Source of the DNA: Polytrichum commune
Lineage: Eukaryota; Streptophyta; Polytrichopsida; Polytrichales; Polytrichaceae
Assembly: GCA_950295325.1 (NCBI GenBank)
Contig: OX485807.1
Location: forward strand, 21,735,666 to 21,799,665
Length of the DNA: 64,000 nt
Direction: 5' to 3'
Every line of letters begins with the position of its first letter. The first letter of the stretch is position 1. Positions 47,025-58,016 of this stretch are shown here, in pieces. The notes beneath the pieces are model-generated. The model worked only from the letters and a program-made list of their open reading frames with translations. It did no database searches and was not told where the DNA came from. A program made the position numbers and the translations under genes.

Positions 47025-48691
47025 ATGAGAGAATGTCGGCTCTCAAGTAGGTAGTACGTTTCCTTTTCAACCTCCACCTCAACTAAACAATTGCCTTTGT
47101 TGCAGCCATGGCTTGAAGGATCGAGGGATGTATCATGCATGTAACCTCCTCAACATGAAAACATTAGGAACTAATTAACGAAACAATTGTCAATAATTAA
47201 GATTCTAAGTTCTTGAATTTTACTTGATTTACTTCAATTAGCACTTACATATTTATACATTACAAAATATACTATGAAGTAAAATTATCCTCGAATTATG
47301 ATAAGATGTTTTACATGAAGTTATTAAACATACCACTATCAAGCAGTGTGCGTTCGTTCAAGTGGGCCCCACGAATATAACCATGGGATGCACAACCTTA
47401 CACAAGGAGACTGAAATTTGGACTGAGCTCCCAATATCCCATGGTTATATTTCGAGGGCCAACTTAATAAATGCATACCAATTAATTATATTATGAGCAT
47501 ACCTAGAGTTGTTAATATAGGTAATAATGGAATAAGTGATTTATATTTGTAATGTTTTTCACAAGTTCACATATCATCCTACTTGGGTGATTTCCAATCT
47601 CAAAAATTGATTAATTATTTGTTATTTCCTAAAATAGATGTTCACATACTTGAAATCGACATTCTTTTTAAAGTTTTCTTTGCTAAATTTGATTTTTCTC
47701 TAATCATTTAATTTCCATGATGTTGGTACTTTTATGAAATGCTATAATTCCCATCAAAGCCACCTTGACATGATAGTATTCGCCATATGATGCTTCACCT
47801 TTGGAAATTAGACTAGGTAGGTACTTCTTACATGGCTTTTTTTTCCTAATAAAATGAAATTGATTTTAAAGTTTGGGAAGCCAAATAGGATGATGGGACT
47901 GAAAGTACATCAGATGGTTTCAAATTAGTTAATTTTCTAGAGTGGCCGAGTGCCCTTCTCAAATACTTTCCAATGAGAGTTTTTCAAGTTGCCTCCCAAA
48001 CTTCGGTGCCATACGTGAAAGTAGGAAGCACTAAAGCCTTGAATAGGTGAGATTTAAGTTCCCAACATGTGACGCCGACTAGCGCTTCTTTCCTTAAAGA
48101 TCCCATCAACGCTTTCATACCTGCGATTCCTCACCTTTAATCAGATGACTCAAAATAACCATGTGTGAAAACTACTTAACTAAAACCTACTCGAAAATCT
48201 CCAAAGCAAGTTCTTGTAAGTGCATTAGAATAGCCGGATGCCTTCACTGCAACCGAAAGGGCTTTACCCGGTTTTTAGGAAAAACTTTGGTTAATTATTT
48301 GGTAAAGTTAGATGGTTTGGGGGCATAATTAGCTAGCTCATCCCCATTGGTCCAAGCCATGGACTTTAGATGCCTCTAAACCGATAATAAATAGAAGTAC
48401 TAATACGACCACGAGTCACCAGTATGATACTTAAGTGACAACAAGTTGCATCATGATGACCTAAGCGGCCTTTGACTATTTTGGGTGTAATTACTAAGTG
48501 AGCACTAGCATGCTAATATAAGTAGATTATAGGTGGGTGCTAGATTTTGACAACTTCACGTTTTTTTCATTTGTTTTACTTTGTACTAATACTGAGTAAG
48601 TTTTTGTCAAATCACTTTCTATAATCTAGGTTTGGGGCTGGTTTTAGAATATGGTGAAGAAGTGCATTAGTCCGTCAAGAATTTTCATTAA
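47025..48691. other. No gene; contains a miRNA-precursor-sized hairpin
   Basis: Apart from the hairpin listed separately, only short unsupported frames occur. The last 60 bases before the U6 sequence (about 48630-48690) recur in inverted orientation near 51130-51190 (shared TTAGAATATGGTGAAG and GTGCATTAGTC), so the U6-LINE chimera sits in or next to a dispersed repeat. Confidence 0.4.
47358..47465. repeat. Foldback hairpin of about 108 nt (possible MIRNA or mini-element)
   Basis: GGGCCCCACGAATATAACCATGGGAT and its near-complement downstream (ATCCCATGGTTATATTTCGA...) form a stem with 17 consecutive pairs around AATATAACCATGGGAT and more pairing towards the base, closed by a loop of about 46 bases. 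Size and structure fit a plant miRNA precursor, but small foldback elements look the same. Confidence 0.4.
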
Positions 48692-48793
48692 GTCTCTTTG
48701 GAGACATAAGATAAAATTGGAACGATACATAGAAGATTAGCATGGCCCTTGTGCAAGGATGACACACACAAATTGAGAAATGGTCCAAATTTT
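48692..48793 (+). ncRNA. U6 snRNA-derived sequence (retrocopy), 5' part of a U6-LINE chimera
   Basis: Full-length match to plant U6: 5' stem-loop GTCTCTTTGGAGAC, then GATAAAATTGGAACGATACA, the ACAGAG-box region here reading ATACATAGAAG, AGAAGATTAGCATGGCCC, GCAAGGATGACAC, GAGAAATGGTCC and the terminal AAATTTT. Roughly 11 of 102 positions differ from the plant consensus I know, mostly C-to-T or G-to-A. The ACAGAGA box carries G-to-T, which should impair splicing function. No upstream sequence element or correctly placed TATA box precedes it, so it is not a working U6 gene. LINE sequence starts directly after its last T. Confidence 0.9.
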
Positions 48794-49600
48794 ATGGGAC
48801 CCGGATCGGTGGAGGTGGATTGACGGAGAGCGTTTTCTCAATTACACCACTAAGGATGGTAGGGATTCTATCATCAACAGGAACCCGGGTATCACTCATG
48901 CAGCGGATAAATGGCAAGGCTACCTTTTGGGTAACTATAGGTTCTACTGGTCGCAAGTTTGGGACCTGCTTAGGGCCGGTGAAGAAGTTGCATTCATGTG
49001 GTTAATTTGGCACAAAGTTGTGGCGGTTAATGAGTGGAGGGCTTGCATTGCACCGGCATCAATCTCCAAGCAATGTGTTTTTTGCCTTCCCAACACGAGT
49101 GAATCGGTCAAACACAAAATTTGGGACTGCATCCAAGCGAGAAGGGCATGGAGGTGGCCCACTTTTATTATGCATGAACTATGTGGGGTTAGGACCCAAT
49201 AATTACGATAGCTTTAATTGGAAGCAAGCTCTACTTGAGGAAAGGATCCCCAAAAAATATGCCAAGATGATTCAAATATGGCACCTTCTTAGAGGCACTG
49301 GACCATCTAGATTGAGCGGAACGACAAAGTGTTCAATCATGAACAATGGCATGAATCTAAGGTCAAGTTGCGGATTTGGGATGAACTCATCATCTATGCC
49401 AAAGCGGCTTGGAACTGGGTGGTTCTGGATTTGCAGGTGAACAAATTAAGATTAGTAGGTTCTTTGCGGCAACCATGCCCCAAGGTTTTGACAAAACTTG
49501 GGACGCGAGGAACGTCCTTTGTAGAAGGCACAATCTTCATATCGAGTGGAACTGGAGAAGACAATGTAGATAAGGGGTATTTGTGCTCTCACTAGAGCGG
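48794..49600 (+). mobile_element. 5'-truncated LINE (non-LTR retrotransposon) 3' portion, joined to U6
   Basis: The frame 48780-49202 encodes the C-terminal zinc-binding domain that follows plant LINE reverse transcriptases (zf-RVT): 'YRFYWSQVWDLL..GEEVAFMWLIWHKVV' then CVFCLPNTSESVKHKIWDC (CxxC...E...H...C) and 'RRAWRW'. The protein continues after two frameshifts in other frames ('WKQALLEERIPKKYAKMIQIWHLL', then 'RNDKVFNHEQWHE..KLRIWDELI'). Only the last few hundred residues of the element are present. The 3' end was not defined; no poly(A) tail was recognised before 49.8 kb. Confidence 0.8.
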
Positions 49601-52194
49601 GTATGGTGGTTAGGGGGTTGTCCTTGGCTCAATGGGTCCGGTGGGTTGTCCTTCGTGGTGGTTGGTCTTTTTACTTTTCACGTGGCGGTGTATCGTGCTC
49701 CATTCTTCTAAACTAGCCCTTAAATACAAGTGTGGTGGATTACACTGCTTATAGTGTCACATGCATAATAGTGTTACTTACCCTATTTTGAGGCATATGC
49801 TAGGTGATATCAATTATCAACTTCATCATTATTGTCACCTTATGACACTTGGTGTTCAAGAGTGCTAAAATGTAAACATATGACACTTGCCATTAGAATG
49901 CTCAATATTATCTTTTCCTTGCATATTAAATTCCAAAACTATCATCTCAAAGTGTTCCAATGTGCTACACTTAAATGTCATAATGTAAATGAATTCTAAC
50001 TCAAAAAGGTTACTTATGTTGATGAATAGTTTCATGTTGGCAATCACATGATGTGACACTTTGAGACCTCTAGGCATCTACTTTAGTCCCTTCGCAAATA
50101 GTGTACATAACATTGAATGCCATAAACAATGTACTTCTCTTAATTGTAATGTGTCCAAACTTCAAAGTCCATGGTTTGAGCTAGTTGAAATGACCAAGTT
50201 TGAAGTACCCTCATTATGGTTATTGGTGTGGAATGGCCCACTTACTTCCAAAATACGACTTGGGAATATTATATGAATATGTAGAGAAAGACAGTGATCA
50301 CTCGTGATGTCAACCTTGGGTTGGCATGAATGAGGGATGCTTCACCTTTGATCATAGTTGCAAGCTCATATGTACATTGTGAACTTGAAATGGGTTTACT
50401 AGTCATGGCTTCTAGACAACTGTTATTGCTTCATGTTGGAGTTGGTCCCTTTTTGATAGAGGGGGTGGGGAACCAAGAAGGCCCTTTTGGTGGTCTAAAG
50501 TTTGTAAATGAACATGCATGCTAAGGATTGAAGGATGCAAAGCATTTTATCACATGAAGCAAATTAAGCACTCATAGTGATCTACTAGTAGGGACCATCA
50601 ATAACTATTATTTTACCACCCAAGGTATGTTGATTCTCTTCAAATGAAAGCTACTTTACACTACGTTGAATGGTTGTATAACATTATTCATACATGTTGG
50701 TCTATAAAGTGAGCTCATGATATAAAGGTAAACTCATTTCAACATCAACACTAGGGATCAATTCCTAGGCGAGAGGTGAGGGTTGGTTTGAACTACAATG
50801 ACGAAGTGCACTCATCAATCAAGAATTTTCGCCCAAGACAAGGTTACTTGAGGCAATGGTGGTATGGAAGACAAGATGAAAAATAAAGTATATATATAGA
50901 CATAGTTGGGGTTGTTGGGGTTCTCCGGAGGTCAAGTTGTCCAAGACTTTGATATTGCCCAAGGAACTTGACCTTTGAAGAACTCCTTATGTCATTGCAA
51001 AAAGTGTTGTCATGTTGACATCCATGACATTTTTTCATCCATGCTTGAAATTCTCCACTAGAGGAGTCTTGGCCATGGTATAAATCCCGACTGGTGAAGA
51101 ACCCATTTTATAGCCAATCATGTTGCTCCATTCTCCTAAAACTCTTGACTAATGCACATCTTCACCATATTCTAAGCTAGGCCTTAGTCTAATGTGAGTC
51201 TCTTTGCATGGGTAACTGACCAATTGTTGCCTACCTCTTTGTCCCTTACGGCAAAACATGTTCACCCTTTACAAAGCTCTTGAAAATACACATTCATTCC
51301 TTGACATTGTGAGGGTTCAACTCAAAGGAGCGGCAATTGTTAAAAAAAATTAAAAATAGAGCACAACTCAAAAGAATGTGTAGGATATGCTAGAAGCTTG
51401 CTTTGGAGTGTCACAAGTCGATGGTGTGAAGGGCAAGCTTCAAATCCAACAATTGAAAGTCGAGTGGACATCGAGCAAGAGCCCAATGTGCTCCCCATAG
51501 TTGATCACAATCCTCACAATGCCAATTCATGCGTCTCCGCAATATGGATTTTGCCTATATGGAATGGCTAAGCTCCCTCTCCAAAATGGCCATGAACTCA
51601 ACCTAGCTTTATCCGCACAACCATAACCCATGCCTTCACAATCGCACTTGGGAGTTTTCATGGACTTTCGGCAACTAGAAACGATATTTTTTTAAATGAA
51701 AATAAGATAGAAAAATCTATTTGTTTTTGTAATTGCAAACTCTTGTTGTACACCAACGATCTTTTACTTGTGTGCCCTAGGGCCTCAATGTACCCATCAC
51801 ATACGTACTTATCTTCTGTCAAATGTCGATACATGGTTCCATGTCCCAACCCCACCTTTCGGCGCCATCAACACTCGCTACTATTTGACACTAATTTTTG
51901 AGCTTTCAACCATTGTAATTTGGTTTTTACAAACGGATTACACTCCTAATGTATTTGGTTTTTTGTATTTAAAAAAATTGTCATTGATGAACAATGTTAT
52001 GTTGTGACCATTGAAATCTACAATCTCTCTTTGGTGGAAGATGTCAAGACCATCTCACCCCACTTTACACTAGAGCTCGAGGCCCAATGAGCAAAGGAAG
52101 TTCAAATGGATTTAAAACCGAGATGGAATCTTGCATGGCATGCAAGAGATAATGTCTCATAATCTGCCCAATTTTATACCAAGTCCATCCCAAA
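49601..52194. other. No gene recognised
   Basis: Long non-coding stretch. GAAGTGCACTCATC.ATCAAGAATTTTC near 50808-50830 and the inverted TTAGAATATGGTGAAG copy near 51150-51180 both resemble the sequence just before the U6 copy, so part of it belongs to the same dispersed repeat. No coding similarity. Confidence 0.4.
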
Positions 52195-52350
52195 TAGGTG
52201 GATGTAACACAAAACCAAGAGACCATGACATTTCAAGATGTCATGATCTTTGAATTTAGTATGTAGAGGGGTCCACATGAATAGGATGGTGAAGAAATAA
52301 GTAACATTTGGTTGAATGCTTAGTTGCGTCTGTCTTTGCACTACACTTAA
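52195..52350 (+). repeat. Dispersed repeat family, copy 3 (partial)
   Basis: Contains ACACAAAACCAAGAGACCATGACATTTC and the phrase order 'gaggggtccacatgaatag ... catttggttgaatgc ... cactacactt' seen in the copies at 39.1 and 59.9 kb, but is more diverged and covers only their second half. Confidence 0.55.
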
Positions 52351-55300
52351 CCGCACCAAATTTCAAGTTCTAATACAAAGTGCCTATCAAATTCACTCGA
52401 TCTTCACATTTCATGGACGGTAGCGTATTGGCATGCCATTTCCACGCAATGATTGTGAGGGAAAATTTAGTGGTGTTTAAGTAATATACCATGGATCCGA
52501 AAATCTCCAAACCTTGAAGACATCTTGTAGATCTTATCATTTCCCTCAAGTAATGTCCACTTACATTAGTTGGTCATGTCCATGTAAGAGTTGACATGAT
52601 TGAGGTGAACACAATGTAAGGGGGACATGATGTAAATTGGCATTTTTCCCTTAAATTTCACCCATGTTGGTATGTATCTATCTACTATCTACCTCTTTCT
52701 CATCCATACCGACGATTGAGGGTGATTGTTAAAGTTTAGTCCATGAGCCAATACGGGATTGGGCCTGCATTGTCCCGGCCCTCATGCAACCCTAGAAAAA
52801 TATCTCAACCCAAACCAAAATTTATGTCTCGCCCCGCCCAACCTAATAACAAAGTTGCCATTGCTTTCTTGAAGGGCCAGCTTGCCTACAAAATTCATAG
52901 TAAGTGCATCTCACCTTAACCCCTAACTTTCAAACCTTGATTTCCCTCTAATTTGCTCACAAAATGTGACCTCAATTTCAACGACATTAACTAAAGAACT
53001 AGAGGTTGTTTGACAAATCCAACTGTATAGATGTTTGCAAGTTAGGGGTGACTACTCATAATCCAAATTTAAATGTTGAAGATTTGATGTGTAGGAGAGT
53101 ATAATAGGAATGCCACTAGTGATCTTGAAGTGCTAAATTTTATAAATTAAATTGGGGTTGGTTTTTTCTTATCGGATCTCCACTCAAATCATCTCCAAAT
53201 GAAAAAATGCTACACTCATTCAAAAGAGGGACAATTTACCCACTCCAATCAACTCATAACTCTTAAAACCATTGTTTTATAGTTTTTTGGGGAAGCTTTG
53301 CAATTGGAGGCAGCGGTGTCACAATTGCGCACCTTCCATGTGTCCAACTAAAAAATTCCATTCGTAGAAGTATAAGATATGTTGTGTTTGAGTGTCATGT
53401 AAACTTTCATATCAATAAGGAATCATTACGCGTAAGGATCAACAAAACAAAACATGTTTAAGATATGTTACCCCTAAACCACAGAGGTGACAAATGTCAA
53501 GCAGGTTTCCGTGGACTGGTTCCACTGTGAACCAATTGAGAGCATATTAAAGGTTAAAGGCCCAAAATCACACACACACGGACAGATCGTGTGTGTGTCC
53601 ACTTCCATACAGAAAAGACACGATCAACCAAGAATAAACCCTCATAATGAAACCATTTAATAATGGATTATAATCTGGAAATAAAAGAAGAGAAATAACT
53701 CATAAGGTATGAGGTGGTTTTTATTTGTGCCATATTGAAAGCCTGCAACTAAGGCAACCAAGAAATGTAACTTTTTGCTGCAGTGTAGATGAATATACAC
53801 AAGTCCCCAGATTTTTCACTGATTGATCTTCACATGAGCTAACTCCTGCAAGTTGAGGGGGAAAGCTCAGTCTCTAGTCTATCTCCTTGAGTTATCACTT
53901 TCCTTTGTCATCAGCAACTTTGAGCAAATATGTAAATATTTCATGCAGAAGGCATGGGGTTACAACCTCTCCGGAATATTGAAAAAGTTGTGCATGCAGC
54001 ACTCTCTCCATAGAGATGACCTCAGCTCATCAAATAATCAATAATAATAAAATAATGAGGTATTGCAGACGTTCAGGTGATGTTTCGTAGCACCTATCAA
54101 GGGGAAGGGTGAATTGCTAACTATGTAGAGCCTATAGATTACTAATTTAAACCAAATTAACACGTAAATCAGGATCAAAGACCCCAAATTAGTCCAGTGA
54201 GGCTAAATTAGGAAGATCAGCAACAGACTTATAGGGTGCAGGTTTCACCTAGGCCCCATGGTAGGTGCTGGAAATAAAATCCCAAACATGTATGTTGACT
54301 GCGATTTGAAAAATGCCAATATTGTCATATTGAAACATTAAATTTTGGTGCAACTATCATATGCTAGAAAAAACTGACACTGACATGAAGTGAGCTTATG
54401 ATACAAAGTAGTTCAAGTATCTAACTGCCTTCAAAAAAGTTCATTGTTGTGTTTACACATTGACAGGTGGGTAAAAAAATTCAGTTTGGTACTATTTCCA
54501 AAAAAGATCTGTATGGATGAATGTGTTCCAAATTTTGGTTTTTGGTTTTTGGTTTTGGTATCCCCCCCCCCCCCCCCCAACATGGTGGGTCAATTGGACC
54601 TTTGGGCCACAGGCATTGAAAAAACTCTGAAAATACGGCCTAGGTGTGTACCTTTATATGTACGAACCTGATGTTTTCAGAGTGCATTGAACAAGTTTGC
54701 TACTTGTGACAACCTTGCTGGTGTGGCATCTGATGGACATTCAGTATCTCAAAAAGTAACAAAACAACAAACCGCTCAACTATATTTAACTAGACTTATC
54801 TTCACACTCTTATAGAAATCTCAGCCTCTCAATAACACCTATTTATCTACCTCAGAACCCACAGAAAGGACTTAACCTTAATAGATTAGAAAAGGAATGT
54901 CCATATAATGCAATCATTGTCTGTTCTGTTCCTATCATATGCCAGATGGGGTTTCCAGATCAAACACTATGAGCTGGCCTAGAAGGCACAATGTCCCAGT
55001 TGTTTGAAAACTGGATGTGGAGCCTCCTCAAAACTTGATGTGATGTTCAAGGTAAACTCTCATCGACACAATGTTTCACCTAGAACCTAGGGTTCAACAC
55101 TTTGTTGGCATTATCACCTCATACTTCTACAATCGCATTTAAAGCACTACAAAATCCAGAACAGACTTCTCTCATAGTGCGTGAAAATGAGAAACATACC
55201 TGACCTACTTAACAATGATGCCGGCTAGATTTGTAGAAGGTCAAACTGCAAGACTGATAATTTAGTCTAATTGTAACAACTGGACTAAGTGTGGATGCAT

Positions 55301-55580
55301 GCATCAACCATCATCCGCAAGTGGAAAACAAACAAGACTACTGACCAATTGGAAAAAGGTCAAAAAAACCTCATCTCATATACTTAGCAAGAATAGGTTC
55401 ATGCAATAATCATCGTCAGCATGCGGTGTCCCCCCAAACAAACAAAGAACCAGCCAGCATTTAATGGGCTGGGAAAAACTGAGAAAGACAGCCATCAGGC
55501 AAGAGTTTTAAGGCCAAAGTACTCACCGTCATCCCCAAAGGAATAATTCTAATTAGCTCCCCTGTTGACATTTCAAGATC
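52351..55580. other. No gene recognised; 3' flank of MAX2 at the right end
   Basis: Short frames only. A CA/GT hairpin (CACACACAC...GTGTGTGTG) lies near 53569-53602 and a C run at about 54562-54578. The last few hundred bases are probably MAX2 3' UTR. Confidence 0.4.
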
Positions 55581-58016
55581 TTAATCTGGAAATCCCCGCT
55601 TCGCCACTGCCGCCTCAAATCTCTGACACGAGATTGCTCGTAGCTCGGTATCCAATTCAGGTGCAGGGTAGTAATCCCCTCGCAACTGCACATCCCGCAC
55701 AGATCTACATCTCGCAAGCATCATAAGAAAGTGCTCATGTGTCGTTCCATGCACAAACAACTTGCGTAGGTTCCAACACTCAGCCAACAAGCCTGCAGCA
55801 GGGAGAGACAATCCTCGTCGATTCACTTCTTTGTCCGATGGAGGTGAGTAGTCGAGCTCTATAAGCTTCAACGCGCTTACACCTGTCAAGTAGTGGCGTT
55901 CCCACAAGCTTAGATCCATAAACCCCTTGGGCGCACTGAGTGAGAATCCGGTGACTTCACTAAGATCTAGGTTAGCTTTCTGCAGTTTCGGGTAGCGAAC
56001 AAAAGATTTTATACCCCAGTTGACATTGGGCTTCAGCAATTGCCGACTGTCGCCTTCGACTTTCACTTTCAGTTCCTGCAACATTGGGCATGACCCAAGC
56101 CCCATTGCCGGCAAGGGCGAGATCAATAATCCTACAGGTAACCATAGTGAAAGAACCTCAAGAGATTTCCATTCTCTTCCTAGAGAGTGTTGTGTTCTTG
56201 GTCCATTGTGAGATCCAACTCCTGCTGAAACTGTTGATGTGTTTGATGCATCTGTGGCACAATGTCCAGAGTGATAATTGCTTCCTTCCAAAGCGGTGCA
56301 AGATGCACTTGAAGATGCATCTGCCACACTTATTGGACCTAGACCCCAATCTCTACCATTTTCAGGTACTGCTGCATTGCGACGGCGCTTTGCGACCAGT
56401 CTGTGAGGAGGCAAGGAGCTCTCCCTTCTTTTGCCAGTCATCATCATCTCCTCCCTGCCATCCGCACCACAATACCCAAAATTGGGTTCCGACCAACTGT
56501 TCATTGCGATGTTGGTAGGGAGACCAAATCCTGAGCGATCAGGAGTTTGAGATGAAGGCGTAGATGTTCTAGCCATAGCTGCTGCCTCTTGTTCCAGAAT
56601 CCCTTTATCCCAGACACAGTCTAAGTACAGATGCTTTACAGATGTTAAAATTGGCTCAAGTCCCTGCAAAGTTGTTGCGGTTGGCAGCAACTGGCAGAAA
56701 GCAACTCCAACATCAATCAGAGTGTGAGACAAATTGCCAACACATGAACGGAGGCCCTCCTCTGTGATACATTTACAGTGTTGTAAGTGCAATGTGGAGA
56801 GCTTCGAACATCCGATTGAGATTGTCCGTAGTGCTTCATCTGTTAAGTCTGCACAACTTGTCAAGCATAGCTCCTGAATTCCAGTACAAAGTGCAATCCC
56901 GTCCAACTGGGGGCCCATGCAAACACCATGAAAATGACTTAGTTTTAAGGAGCGGAGCTTCTTGCAAAACGACGCACAGACTTCAAAGGAGGGACCCACA
57001 TCCCGTATGTTCTGTGATAGAAGGAATACCAACTCTTCAATCAGAGGCAAAGCTTTGAACATTGCCTCCAGACCCTGTCGTGAGAGGTTGGAATCTTCAC
57101 TTGCGTATCCATCTTCTTCAACATTACGCGAAACCACACCCCATTCTTTGAAATCGACCAGGTGAAGAACTTGTAGGCGTGGACAATTTGTAGCAATGGC
57201 AAGCAGAGCATCATCATCTACAGAATCCAACAAACGATGATCAAACTCGCAGAGTATGTAGAACTCCTCAAGGTTAGGGCACCCGGTTGTAATGGCACCC
57301 ACTTCCTGCGCTTTGAATCCTTCCGGCGAGAGTTTCAGCAAATTCAGAACTCGTAAATTTGCTGCGGTCATGGCGCCTACCTGTAGAGCTGGTGGAACAT
57401 CCTCTGTCCAGCAGTAGAACTTTGAAAGGTTGAGGGCCTTCAGCTTCTTGCACCCATTCAGTATAGCCTCAATTTCACAACCAAGGGCCATTGCCTCCGA
57501 GTTTTCCATCGCCCTTTGATGCCACCGCACCAAACACAATGATTCTATGTCTGGCCACAGCCAAGCCACCATTTGAATGTCCAGAGCATCTCGGACATAC
57601 ACAGTGAGGTCTGCCACATTGGGAAAACCGGTTTTCAACCACCGACCGATGTCTTCGCCATTCTGGGTGGATTGGAAGAGAGAGTATCCCCATGGCGAAC
57701 AATGCGAGAGATCAAGGGTCGTGACTTGTTTGAAGCACATCGGCAGCTCCTGCATCCCATATATGTTACCTCGAAGGGACAGTACCGTCCGTGTTTGTCT
57801 CTCTAGCCAATACCAATCCCTACAGGTAAGTGCCATGCAATTCCGCACTCTGGGGTTGAAGATTGTGCTGAAAATGTTGACGAGGATCACATTCGGTATG
57901 TCACCGATGTGCGTCTCCTGTGCACACTCCTTGGGTGACAAGTGACTCTCCATCAGGTGATTATGGTCAGGCTCTGCAGGCATATTGATAAATGGCCGCT
58001 GCGGCAATGTGCACAT
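55581..58016 (-). CDS. MAX2: MAX2/D3-type F-box leucine-rich-repeat protein
   Basis: Substrate-receptor subunit of an SCF E3 ligase in strigolactone and karrikin/KAI2-ligand signalling, nuclear. One exon, 811 residues; an in-frame TAG lies 18 bases before the ATG. An F-box spans about residues 36-80 (IGDIPNVILVNIFS...). LRRs follow with family-specific phrases: LDLSHCSPWGYSL, LVRWHQRAM, LNLSKFYCWTEDVPPAL, KLRSLKLSHFHGVC, LCLTSCADLTDEAL, then VKHLYLDCVWDKG; after a variable insert, LEVLSLWLPVG, MDLSLWERHYLTGV, LSLPAAGLLAECWNLRKLF, HGTTHEHF and DYYPAPE. It ends in Asp, as in rice D3 and Arabidopsis MAX2, where the C-terminal helix and its end residue are regulatory. The insert (about residues 476-610, Ser-rich with basic KRRR) is longer than the acidic loop of Arabidopsis MAX2 (693 residues). 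Starts at Met12 or Met22 are also possible. Confidence 0.95.
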   Translation of the reverse strand: MCTLPQRPFINMPAEPDHNHLMESHLSPKECAQETHIGDIPNVILVNIFSTIFNPRVRNCMALTCRDWYWLERQTRTVLSLRGNIYGMQELPMCFKQVTTLDLSHCSPWGYSLFQSTQNGEDIGRWLKTGFPNVADLTVYVRDALDIQMVAWLWPDIESLCLVRWHQRAMENSEAMALGCEIEAILNGCKKLKALNLSKFYCWTEDVPPALQVGAMTAANLRVLNLLKLSPEGFKAQEVGAITTGCPNLEEFYILCEFDHRLLDSVDDDALLAIATNCPRLQVLHLVDFKEWGVVSRNVEEDGYASEDSNLSRQGLEAMFKALPLIEELVFLLSQNIRDVGPSFEVCASFCKKLRSLKLSHFHGVCMGPQLDGIALCTGIQELCLTSCADLTDEALRTISIGCSKLSTLHLQHCKCITEEGLRSCVGNLSHTLIDVGVAFCQLLPTATTLQGLEPILTSVKHLYLDCVWDKGILEQEAAAMARTSTPSSQTPDRSGFGLPTNIAMNSWSEPNFGYCGADGREEMMMTGKRRESSLPPHRLVAKRRRNAAVPENGRDWGLGPISVADASSSASCTALEGSNYHSGHCATDASNTSTVSAGVGSHNGPRTQHSLGREWKSLEVLSLWLPVGLLISPLPAMGLGSCPMLQELKVKVEGDSRQLLKPNVNWGIKSFVRYPKLQKANLDLSEVTGFSLSAPKGFMDLSLWERHYLTGVSALKLIELDYSPPSDKEVNRRGLSLPAAGLLAECWNLRKLFVHGTTHEHFLMMLARCRSVRDVQLRGDYYPAPELDTELRAISCQRFEAAVAKRGFPD

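Noticed and set aside
48692-48793. Functional U6 snRNA gene
   Set aside because: No upstream sequence element or TATA box at the usual positions, the ACAGAGA box is mutated, and LINE sequence follows directly.
50800-50832. Possible target duplication of the U6-LINE insertion (TCAAGAATTTTC shared with 48674-48685)
   Set aside because: The distance to the recognisable LINE end is over 1 kb, no poly(A) precedes it, and the shared words are part of a dispersed repeat found again near 51.15 kb.
53569-53602. CA/GT hairpin as a terminator or RNA element
   Set aside because: Simple dinucleotide repeats in opposite order explain it.
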